Shown piece after piece: positions 20,292 to 28,060 of a stretch of DNA of 35,663 bases. The DNA is from Rhodobacterales bacterium. GTDB lineage: Bacteria; Pseudomonadota; Alphaproteobacteria; Rhodobacterales; Rhodobacteraceae. Location of the stretch: the NCBI GenBank assembly GCA_013297695.1, contig JAAFHX010000018.1:1-35663 (forward strand), written 5' to 3'. Each line of letters opens with the position of its first letter. Positions within the stretch are counted from its first letter, which is position 1. Both the position numbers and the translations under genes were made by a program. The notes below the pieces were generated by a model. It did not search any database. It saw nothing but the letters and a program-made list of their open reading frames with translations, and was not told where the DNA came from.

Positions 20292-21748
20292 AGACCGCAG
20301 CCGCGCCGGGGCTGCCTTCCGGCCGATCAGGTCCGGCGCGCTTGCGGGCAAGTCGCCCGCGCGGCAACGGATCAGCGGGCGGCTGGGCTGCGGCGTGCCA
20401 ACCGGGTCGATCCCGGCCCGCGCGGATGGGCCTGACACTGGCAGCATGTCTGTCGGCGGTGCCGGTTCTGGCCGATGGCCCGGCCAGCTTCACGCTGGAC
20501 AACGGGCTTCAGGTGGTGGTGATCGAGGATCACCGGGCCCCGGTGGTCACGCATATGGTCTGGTACCGCGTCGGCGCGGCTGATGAGGTGCCGGGGGTTT
20601 CGGGTCTCGCGCATTTTCTGGAACATCTGATGTTCATGAGCACCGACACCCTTGCCCCCGGCGCGATGGACGAGATCGTGGGGGCACAGGGTGGCGAGTT
20701 GAACGCCGAGACGGACTGGGACTATACGGCTTATCACGAACGGGTCGCGGCGGACCGGCTGGACCTGATGATGCAGCTTGAGGCTGACCGGATGCGCAAC
20801 CTGCGCGTCACCGAAGACGAGGTGACGACCGAGCGCGAGGTCATCCTGCAGGAACGCGGCGAGAGTACCGACAGCGATCCCGTGATGCTGCTGGAGGAAC
20901 GGGTGCTTGCGGCGCAATACATGAACAGTCGCCGTGGCGTTCCCGTCATCGGCTGGCGGCACGAGATGGAAAAGCTGACCCGCGATCAGGCACTGGCGTT
21001 CTATCGTGCCTTCTACGCACCCAACAATGCCATCGTGGTCGTCGCGGGCGATGTGACCCCGGACGCGGCGCGCCGGATGGCCGAGGCGCATTACGGCCCC
21101 CTGGCCCCGACGCCCGGTCTTGCCCCCCGGGTCCGCCCGTCGGAGCCGCCGCAACGCGCCGAACGGCGGATCAGGATGACAGACGCGCGCGTCGGGGTGC
21201 CGCGCCTCAGCCGCAGCTATCTGGCCCCTGCCCGGCACAGCGGATCGCAGGATGCGGCGGCGGCGCTGACCGTGCTGGCCGAACTGCTGGGCGGCGGCGG
21301 AAATGCCGCGCTGCTGGCGCGCGCGCTGATGTTCGGCGAGGCGACCGCGAGCAGTGTCGATGTCTATTACGATCCCGCCGGGATGGACCGGACGACTTTC
21401 GAAATCGAAGTGGTACCTGCAGAAGGGGTCAGCCTTGGTGCGGCCGAGGCGGCGCTGGATGCGGCGCTGGTGGCGTTTCTGGCCGATGGTATCGACCCGG
21501 CCGCCCTTGCGCGGGTCAAGGCCCGGCTGCGCGCGGACGAGATCTATGCCCGCGACGACAGCGCCGGCCTTGCCTGGACCTATGGCGAGGCGCTGACCGT
21601 CGGTCTGACGCTTGACGACATCAAGGCCTGGCCCGCTCTTCTGCAGGCCGTGACCCCCGAGGCGGTGCGTGCCGCCGCCCGCGACCTGCTGGACCGGCGC
21701 CATGCCGTGACCGGCCATCTTGAACAACCGCAGGAGAATGCGCCGTGA
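20288..21748 (+). CDS. M16 family zinc metallopeptidase, catalytic-type paralogue (copy 2)
   Basis: GLAHFLEHLMFMST (HxxEH), GGELNAETDWDYTAY, TTEREVILQE; very similar to copy 1 along its length; GTG start in a GTGA overlap with copy 1. Confidence 0.93.
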   Translation: MKTAAAPGLPSGRSGPARLRASRPRGNGSAGGWAAACQPGRSRPARMGLTLAACLSAVPVLADGPASFTLDNGLQVVVIEDHRAPVVTHMVWYRVGAADEVPGVSGLAHFLEHLMFMSTDTLAPGAMDEIVGAQGGELNAETDWDYTAYHERVAADRLDLMMQLEADRMRNLRVTEDEVTTEREVILQERGESTDSDPVMLLEERVLAAQYMNSRRGVPVIGWRHEMEKLTRDQALAFYRAFYAPNNAIVVVAGDVTPDAARRMAEAHYGPLAPTPGLAPRVRPSEPPQRAERRIRMTDARVGVPRLSRSYLAPARHSGSQDAAAALTVLAELLGGGGNAALLARALMFGEATASSVDVYYDPAGMDRTTFEIEVVPAEGVSLGAAEAALDAALVAFLADGIDPAALARVKARLRADEIYARDDSAGLAWTYGEALTVGLTLDDIKAWPALLQAVTPEAVRAAARDLLDRRHAVTGHLEQPQENAP

Positions 21749-23058
21749 CGTTTTTCCGTCTGCTGCCGCTGATCTTTCTGGCCCTGGCGCTGCCCGCGCG
21801 GGCGGAAATCGCGATCCAGTCCGTGACTTCGCCGGGCGGGATCACCGCCTGGCTGGTCGAGGAACACGGCATCCCCTTCACCGCGCTGGAAATCCGGTTC
21901 CAGGGCGGCACCAGCCTTGACCTTCCCGGCAAGCGCGGGGCGGTGAACCTGATGACGGCACTGCTGGAGGAAGGCACGGGCGATCTGGACTCGCAGGGCT
22001 TTGCCGCCGCGCGCGATGATCTGGCGGCGCAGTTCAGCTTCAGTTCGGGCGACGATACCGTTTCGGTCTCGGCCAAGTTCCTGACCGAAAACCGCGATCA
22101 GGCCGTGGACCTGTTGCGCGGGGCGATCATTGCGCCGCGCTTTGACCAGGACGCGGTGGACCGGGTGCGGGGGCAGGTGCTCGCCAATCTGCGGTCAGAC
22201 GCGAAGGACCCCGAGACGCTGGCCTCGCGGCGCTTTGACACGCTGGCCTTCGGCGATCACCCCTATGGCAGCAACGGCGACGGCACCGAAGACAGCGTGA
22301 CCGCGCTGACCCGCGACGACGTGGTGGAGGCCCACAAGGCCAGCATGACGCGCGACCGCCTGTTCGTGGCCGCGGTGGGCGACATCACGCCCCAAGACCT
22401 TGGCAAGCTGCTGGACCGGTTGCTGGGCGATCTGCCCGCCACGGGGCAGCAAAGCCCGGCGCGCGCCGTCTGGCAGGCGAAAGGCGGGGTCGATGTGGTC
22501 GATTTCGCCACGCCGCAATCCGTGATCCTGTTCGGGCACGAAGGAATCGCGCGGGACGACCCGGATTTCTTTCCGGCCTTCGTGGCCAACGAGATTTTCG
22601 GCGGGGGCCGCTTTACCGCGCGGCTGATGACCGAGTTGCGCGAAAAGCGCGGGCTGACCTATGGCATCTCCACCTATCTGGTGCCGATGGACCTGGGCGC
22701 GACGGTGATGGGCCAGATGGCCACCGACAATGCGACGGTGGGCCAGTCGATCGACCTGATCCGCGCCGAATGGACGCGTCTGGCGACCGAAGGGGTGACA
22801 CCGGAAGAACTGGCCGCAGCCAAGACCTACCTGACCGGGGCCTATCCGCTGCGCTTTGACGGCAACGGCGAGATTGCCGATATCCTCGTGGGCATGCAGA
22901 TGGACAACCTGCCCATCGACTATGTCACCACCCGCAATGCCAAGGTCGAGGCGGTGACGCTGGAGGATGTGAAGCGCGTGGCCGCGCGGGTGTTCCGCCC
23001 CAAGGACCTGCAGTTCGTCGTCGTCGGTCAGCCCGAGGGTGTCAACTCGACCAACTGA
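21745..23058 (+). CDS. M16 family protein, non-catalytic subunit (no HxxEH)
   Basis: Signal peptide MTFFRLLPLIFLALALPARA; GAVNLMTALLEEGTG in place of HxxEH; C-terminal REKRGLTYGISTYL. Confidence 0.93.
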   Translation: MTFFRLLPLIFLALALPARAEIAIQSVTSPGGITAWLVEEHGIPFTALEIRFQGGTSLDLPGKRGAVNLMTALLEEGTGDLDSQGFAAARDDLAAQFSFSSGDDTVSVSAKFLTENRDQAVDLLRGAIIAPRFDQDAVDRVRGQVLANLRSDAKDPETLASRRFDTLAFGDHPYGSNGDGTEDSVTALTRDDVVEAHKASMTRDRLFVAAVGDITPQDLGKLLDRLLGDLPATGQQSPARAVWQAKGGVDVVDFATPQSVILFGHEGIARDDPDFFPAFVANEIFGGGRFTARLMTELREKRGLTYGISTYLVPMDLGATVMGQMATDNATVGQSIDLIRAEWTRLATEGVTPEELAAAKTYLTGAYPLRFDGNGEIADILVGMQMDNLPIDYVTTRNAKVEAVTLEDVKRVAARVFRPKDLQFVVVGQPEGVNSTN

Positions 23059-23071
23059 GCCGCCTTCGGGC

Positions 23072-23100
23072 TTGGCCGACTCGGGCAGGTCTGCTAGCTA
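23072..23100 (+). promoter_or_regulatory. Candidate sigma70-type promoter for mutL (TTGGCC-N17-TAGCTA)
   Basis: 17-nt spacer; -10 ends 7 nt before mutL ATG. Confidence 0.35.
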
Positions 23101-23107
23101 TGGTGGT

Positions 23108-24925
23108 ATGACCGCCATCAGCCCCAACATAACTGCTTCGCGACCGGTGATCCGGCAACTGGATGAGGCTGCGATCAACCGGATCGCCGCCGGAGAGGTG
23201 GTGGAACGCCCGGCTTCGGCGGTCAAGGAACTGGTCGAGAACGCGCTGGATGCCGGGGCGCGTCGGATCACGGTCGATTATGCCGATGGCGGCAAGACGC
23301 TGATCCGGGTGACCGATGACGGCTGCGGGATGGTGCCGGACGACCTGCCCATGGCATTGTCGCGGCACGCCACGTCCAAGATAGACGGGTCCGATCTGCT
23401 GGCGATCACGTCCTTCGGCTTCCGGGGCGAGGCGCTGCCTTCGCTGGCCGCAGTGGGGCGGCTGGTCGTCACCTCGCGCGCCGAAGGGGCACCCGGCGCG
23501 TCGCTGGCGGTGGCGGGCGGGCAGGCGGGCGCGGTGCGCCCCGCGGCCCTGACGCGCGGCACGGTGGTCGAATTGCGCGACCTGTTCTTTGCCACGCCCG
23601 CGCGGCTGAAATTCCTGCGCAGCGACCGGGCCGAGGCGCAGGCCATCGGCGAGGTCGTGCGACGGCTTGCGCTGGCCGAGCCGCTGGTCGGCTTTACGCT
23701 CCGCGACGTGTCGGGCGGGGGAGAGGGGCGGGTGATGTTCCGTGCCGATGCAATGTCGGGCGATCTGTTCGATGCGCTGGCCGGGCGGGCGGCGCAGGTT
23801 CTGGGCCGCGAGTTTGCCGAAAATGGCGTGCCGGTGCAGGTGGAACAGGACGGGCTGCGGCTGACCGGTCTGGCGGGTCTGCCGGCCTATTCGCGCGGGG
23901 CATCGGTGGCGCAGTTCCTGTGCGTGAACGGTCGCCCTGTGCTGGACCGGATGCTGATGGGGGCGCTGCGGGCAGCTTACTTCGACCTTCTGTCGCGCGA
24001 CCGGCACCCGGCGGCGGTGCTGCGGCTGGACGTGGACCCGCAGCGGGTGGACGTGAACGTGCATCCCGCCAAGTCCGAGGTGCGGTTCCGCGAACCGGCG
24101 CTGGCGCGCGGGCTGATCGTGTCGGGGGTGAAACAGGCGCTGGCGGGCGCAGGGCATCGCGGCGCGTCAACCCTTGGCACGGCGACGGCGGCGGCGCTGC
24201 GGGTCGAACCCGCTGCGGCGCGGGTCTATCAGATGGACCGGCCCGGCGCGCAGGTGCTGCGCCAGGCGCTGCAGATGCAGGCCCCCGACCCCGGCTTTGC
24301 CGAGACGCCTTCGGCCCGGGTCGAGCCGGAACAGGGTGACGAGGCGCGCCCGCTTGGTGCTGCGCGGGCGCAGGTGCATGGCAACTACATCATCGCCCAG
24401 ACTGCCACGGGCATGGTGATCGTCGATGCCCATGCCGCGCATGAACGGCTGGTCTATGAACGGCTGAAACGCCAGATGGCCGAGACGGGCATCGCCGGGC
24501 AGGCCCTGCTAATCCCCGAAATCATTGAGCTGTCGCGCGACGACGCCTCGCGGTTGCTGGACCTCGCGCCCGATCTTGCCCGGCTGGGGCTGGTCATCGA
24601 ACCTTTTGGCGGATCGGCGGTTGCGGTGCGGGAAACCCCGGCGATCCTCGGGCCGGTCGAGGCCGGGCCGCTGCTGCGCGATCTGCTGGACGAGTTGGCG
24701 GATGTGGGGGCCTCGGGCCTTGTTCAGGCGCGGATCGACGCGGTGCTTGCCCGGATCGCCTGCCATGGCTCGGTCCGCACCGGGCGGGCGCTCCGGGCCG
24801 ATGAAATGAACGCGCTTCTGCGCGAGATGGAGGCAACGCCGAATTCCGGCACCTGCAACCACGGGCGGCCGACGCATGTGGAACTGCGGCTGGCCGATCT
24901 GGAACGGTTGTTCGGGCGCACATGA
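23108..24925 (+). CDS. mutL: DNA mismatch repair protein MutL (with endonuclease motif)
   Basis: IRQLDEAAINRIAAGEVVERPASAVKELVENALDAGA, DDGCGM, TSFGFRGEALPSL; C-terminal DAHAAHERLVYE, ACHGSVR, CNHGRPTHVEL. Confidence 0.97.
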   Translation: MTAISPNITASRPVIRQLDEAAINRIAAGEVVERPASAVKELVENALDAGARRITVDYADGGKTLIRVTDDGCGMVPDDLPMALSRHATSKIDGSDLLAITSFGFRGEALPSLAAVGRLVVTSRAEGAPGASLAVAGGQAGAVRPAALTRGTVVELRDLFFATPARLKFLRSDRAEAQAIGEVVRRLALAEPLVGFTLRDVSGGGEGRVMFRADAMSGDLFDALAGRAAQVLGREFAENGVPVQVEQDGLRLTGLAGLPAYSRGASVAQFLCVNGRPVLDRMLMGALRAAYFDLLSRDRHPAAVLRLDVDPQRVDVNVHPAKSEVRFREPALARGLIVSGVKQALAGAGHRGASTLGTATAAALRVEPAAARVYQMDRPGAQVLRQALQMQAPDPGFAETPSARVEPEQGDEARPLGAARAQVHGNYIIAQTATGMVIVDAHAAHERLVYERLKRQMAETGIAGQALLIPEIIELSRDDASRLLDLAPDLARLGLVIEPFGGSAVAVRETPAILGPVEAGPLLRDLLDELADVGASGLVQARIDAVLARIACHGSVRTGRALRADEMNALLREMEATPNSGTCNHGRPTHVELRLADLERLFGRT

Positions 24926-26079
24926 CCCTGACCCTGCCCGAAGGGGTGGACCCGGACTGGCTGGCCGCCCTTGCGGCGGCGCTGGTCCTTGTGATCCTGC
25001 TCTTGACCCTGCGCGCGGCCGGGCGGGCGGGCCGGATGGCGGATCCGATGCTGCGCGAACTGGGCTGGATGGGCCAGCGCGTGCAGAGGCTGGCCGAGGG
25101 GCAAGAGCGGCTGGCGGGGGGCCTTGGTGCGGTGACCGAGGCGCAGGCCACCAGCCAGACCGCGATGCTGCACCTGATGGAAAGCCGTCTGGCCGAGGTT
25201 CAGGCCCGCATGACCGACGCCCTGACCGGCACCGCCACGCGCACGGCCCGGTCCCTGGGCGACCTGCATCAGCGGCTGGAAACCATCGACCGGGCGCAGG
25301 CCAATATCGAAAAGCTGTCGGGCAACGTGCTGTCCTTGCAGGATATCCTGTCGAACAAGCAGACTCGCGGGGCCTTTGGCGAGATTCAGCTGCACGACAT
25401 CGTGCGACAGGCCCTGCCCCCCGATGCCTTCACGATGCAGGCGACGCTGTCGAACGGCAAGCGGGCCGATTGCCTGATCCACCTGCCGCAGCCCCCCGGC
25501 CCCATCGTCGTGGACAGCAAGTTCCCGCTGGAAGCCTATGAGGCGCTGCGCCGCGCCGAGACGCCGCAGGCCCTGCTTGAGGCGGGCCGCGCGCTGCGGC
25601 TGGCGGTGCGGGCGCATGTCCGGGCCATATCCGAACGCTACATCCTGGAGGGCGAGACGGCGGACGGGGCGCTGATGTTCCTGCCCTCGGAAGCGGTCTA
25701 TGCCGAACTGCACGCGAATTTCCCGGATGTCGTGCGCGAGGGTTTTGCGGCAAGGGTCTGGATCGTGTCGCCCACAACCTGCATGGCCGTGCTGCACACC
25801 ATGCGCGCCGTCCTGAAGGATGCGCGGATGCGCGAACAGGCGGGTGCGATCCGCCGAGAGCTTGCGGCGCTGTACGGTGATGTGGAACGGCTGGGGGTGC
25901 GGGTGGAAAATCTTGACAAGCACTTTGGCATGGCCGCGCGCGACATCGCCGACATCCGCATTTCCGCCGACAAGGCAGGGCGCCGCGCACGGCGGCTGGA
26001 CAATTTCGATTTCGAGGACCTGTCGCCCGACCCGGTGTTGCCGCCGCCCGTCACCCGCGCACGGGATGCCGCCGAATGA
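24922..26079 (+). CDS. rmuC: DNA recombination protein RmuC
   Basis: Transmembrane N-terminus, coiled coil, LSNKQTRGAFGEIQLHDIVRQALPPDAF, IVVDSKFPLEAYE, MFLPSEAVYAELHANFPDVV, DKHFGMAARDI. Confidence 0.94.
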   Translation: MTLTLPEGVDPDWLAALAAALVLVILLLTLRAAGRAGRMADPMLRELGWMGQRVQRLAEGQERLAGGLGAVTEAQATSQTAMLHLMESRLAEVQARMTDALTGTATRTARSLGDLHQRLETIDRAQANIEKLSGNVLSLQDILSNKQTRGAFGEIQLHDIVRQALPPDAFTMQATLSNGKRADCLIHLPQPPGPIVVDSKFPLEAYEALRRAETPQALLEAGRALRLAVRAHVRAISERYILEGETADGALMFLPSEAVYAELHANFPDVVREGFAARVWIVSPTTCMAVLHTMRAVLKDARMREQAGAIRRELAALYGDVERLGVRVENLDKHFGMAARDIADIRISADKAGRRARRLDNFDFEDLSPDPVLPPPVTRARDAAE

Positions 26080-26591
26080 GGCACCTGACCCCCGCCGATT
26101 ATCGCCGCATGCCCTGGGCGAACGGGCGGGGCGTGACGGTCGAGATGGCGCGGGCCGACGGTCCGGACGGACTGCTGTGGCGTCTGTCGATGGCACGGGT
26201 GGACGAGAACGGCCCGTTCTCGATCTTTCCGGGGGTCGAGCGGAACCTGACGGTGATTTCCGGCCCCGGCTTTGATCTGCGCGGGGCGCTGTCGCTGCGC
26301 GCCGACCCGCTGGTTCCGGTGGCCTTTCCGGGCGATGTCGCCTTGAGCGCGCAAGGCGTTGTCGAACCGTGCGACGATGTGAACGTGATGACCGCGCGCG
26401 CCCTGCCGCGCCCGGTGGTGACGGTCGAGCGGGCAGGGGCGGTGCTGAAGGGCGAAGGGCTTTTGTGTCTGCTGGCGCTTGGGCCGGCCCGCGTCAACGA
26501 CATCGGTCTGGGCCGGCATGACCTGTTCCAGACGCGGGACCTGGCCGCCCTTGCGGGTGGCCCGGTGCTTGCAATCCGGCTTTTCGTGTGA
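26076..26591 (+). CDS. HutD/Ves-like cupin protein
   Basis: MPWANGRGVTVEMARADG...WRLSMARVDENGPFSIFPGVERNLTVISGPGFDL. Confidence 0.88.
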   Translation: MRHLTPADYRRMPWANGRGVTVEMARADGPDGLLWRLSMARVDENGPFSIFPGVERNLTVISGPGFDLRGALSLRADPLVPVAFPGDVALSAQGVVEPCDDVNVMTARALPRPVVTVERAGAVLKGEGLLCLLALGPARVNDIGLGRHDLFQTRDLAALAGGPVLAIRLFV

Positions 26592-26601
26592 ACGACGGTC
26601 G

Positions 26602-26617
26602 TCTGACCCGCGTCAGA
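26602..26617. terminator. Short perfect hairpin TCTGAC-CCGC-GTCAGA between convergent hutD-like gene and chrR
   Basis: 6-bp stem, 4-nt loop, overlaps chrR stop; no T-tract. Confidence 0.3.
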
Positions 26618-27257
26618 TCCGGAACAGCGGCTGCAGCAGGCGCGGGATCACGTTGTTGAACCGCAGCGGTGCGTCAGTCGCGGCAAGGCAGATGCAGTCA
26701 TGCCCCGCCTCGGCGACCGGCATGTGTTCCAGGTCTTCGCTCGCGATCTCGATGTCGCCGCGCTGAAAGCGGTCGTTCTTGTCGCAGAACGCACCTTGCA
26801 GCACCAGCGTCAGTTCCATCCCGCTGTGACCATGGTCCGGCACGGCCTGCCCGGCGGGGATGCTGAGCAGCCGCACCGTTGCCGACCCCTGCGCGGGAAG
26901 GATCGCCTGCCGCACGCCCATGCCGACCGGCCGCCAGCGGACCGACGCCAGATCACCCCCCACGGCGTCGCGCAGGGGCGCGGGGAAGATACCTGCCTTC
27001 GGGCGCATCGGGCTGCGCGCCGGCGCGGGACCCGCGGCGATCCGGGCCAGCGTCGCCTCCAGGCTTTCGTCGGTCATCGGGATGCCGACGCTGCCATCCA
27101 GAAGCGACCCGCCGATGGCATCATAGGCCTGCAGCGCCGCCCGGCAGTCATCGCACAGCGAAATGTGGGTGGAAACGACCAGGCTGAACGCCTCGGGCAG
27201 CTGGCCAGCGGAATAGGCCATCAGGATATCGTCGGTCAGGTGGTGGCGAATCGTCAT
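26613..27257 (-). CDS. chrR: ChrR-type zinc-binding anti-sigma factor with cupin domain
   Basis: N-terminal zinc site HISLCDDC; cupin ligands VPDHGHSGMELTLVLQGAF and LEHMPVAE; DCICLAATDAPLRFN. Confidence 0.95.
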   Translation of the reverse strand: MTIRHHLTDDILMAYSAGQLPEAFSLVVSTHISLCDDCRAALQAYDAIGGSLLDGSVGIPMTDESLEATLARIAAGPAPARSPMRPKAGIFPAPLRDAVGGDLASVRWRPVGMGVRQAILPAQGSATVRLLSIPAGQAVPDHGHSGMELTLVLQGAFCDKNDRFQRGDIEIASEDLEHMPVAEAGHDCICLAATDAPLRFNNVIPRLLQPLFRI

Positions 27258-27267
27258 GTCGGGTCTT

Positions 27268-27810
27268 TCAGCTCATCTGGTGGCGCAGCCGTTCCAGCGC
27301 CAGTCGGATACGGGACTTGATCGTGCCAAGCGGCAGACCGGTTTCGTCGGCGATCTCGGTATGGGAAAGATCGCCGAAATAGGCACGCTCGATCAGCGCG
27401 CGCTGTTTCTCGGGAAGCTGACGCAGCGCCTCGCCCAGGCGGGCGGTTTCCTGCCGCAGTTCCAGCGCCTCGGACTGTTCGGGTTCGGCCTCGGGTCCCC
27501 AGGGCAGGTCTTCGGGCTCGGGCCGGCGCGCCTTGCGCAGCGCGTCTATCCGGCGGTTCCGGGCGATGGTGAACACCCAGGTCGCAACGCTGGCCCGCGA
27601 CGGATCGAACAGATGCGCCTTGTGCCAAACCGTCGCCATCACCTCTTGGGCGCATTCCTCGGCCAGCGTGTCGCTGGCCCCGGACTTGCGCAGGAAAGCC
27701 TTGATCCGTGGCGCGAAATGCCGGAACAGAAGGGCGAAGGCCGCCTTGTCTTCATGGTCACGCACCCGGATCAGCAGGGCCGACCAATCCGGATCAGAGT
27801 CGACTTGCAT
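27268..27810 (-). CDS. rpoE: ECF sigma factor, RpoE of the RpoE-ChrR singlet-oxygen type
   Basis: FALLFRHFAPRIKAFLRKSGASDTLAEECAQEVMATVWHKAHLFDPSRASVATWVFTIARNRRIDALRK; sigma4 RAYFGDLSHTEIADETGLPLGTIKSRIRLALERLR; directly precedes chrR. Confidence 0.95.
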   Translation of the reverse strand: MQVDSDPDWSALLIRVRDHEDKAAFALLFRHFAPRIKAFLRKSGASDTLAEECAQEVMATVWHKAHLFDPSRASVATWVFTIARNRRIDALRKARRPEPEDLPWGPEAEPEQSEALELRQETARLGEALRQLPEKQRALIERAYFGDLSHTEIADETGLPLGTIKSRIRLALERLRHQMS

Positions 27811-27922
27811 TTTGACGTTACCTTCATGCCGCAAGACGCGCTGTCCCCGAAGCGCCGGAAGCACAGGCATCGGCACATCTCTAGCGGGTTTTGCGGGCAG
27901 CGTCACATCAAGCATCATGGTC

Positions 27923-27952
27923 GTTCTACGCCGGCATCCGCATACCGGATCA
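27923..27952 (-). promoter_or_regulatory. Candidate RpoE-autoregulated promoter of rpoE-chrR (TGATCCGG...TAGAAC)
   Basis: Minus strand TGATCC, 18-nt gap, TAGAAC; upstream of rpoE; paired with a divergent copy at 27999. Confidence 0.7.
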
Positions 27953-27957
27953 CCGGC
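27930..27957. repeat. Imperfect inverted repeat GCCGG-c-ATCCG-catac-CGGAT-ca-CCGGC over the rpoE promoter
   Basis: Two 5-bp arms nested around a 5-nt centre. Confidence 0.5.
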
Positions 27958-27998
27958 TGCATCGAATTCTGCAGCGCGCGCGTCCCGGCCGCCCGGAA

Positions 27999-28028
27999 TG
28001 ATCCGGACGCGACAGGGGCGCGTATCAC
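27999..28028 (+). promoter_or_regulatory. Candidate RpoE-dependent promoter of the FAD oxidoreductase-DUF1365-MFS-DUF3833-SDR operon (TGATCCGG...TATCAC)
   Basis: TGATCC, 18-nt gap, TATCAC; ends 32 nt before the oxidoreductase ATG. Confidence 0.7.
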
Positions 28029-28060
28029 CCATCACATCCACGCCGACAGGAAAGCAACTC

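Noticed and set aside
23148-23180. TGATCCGG near the mutL start
   Set aside because: Inside coding sequence (VIRQ) and no TAnnA at the required spacing.
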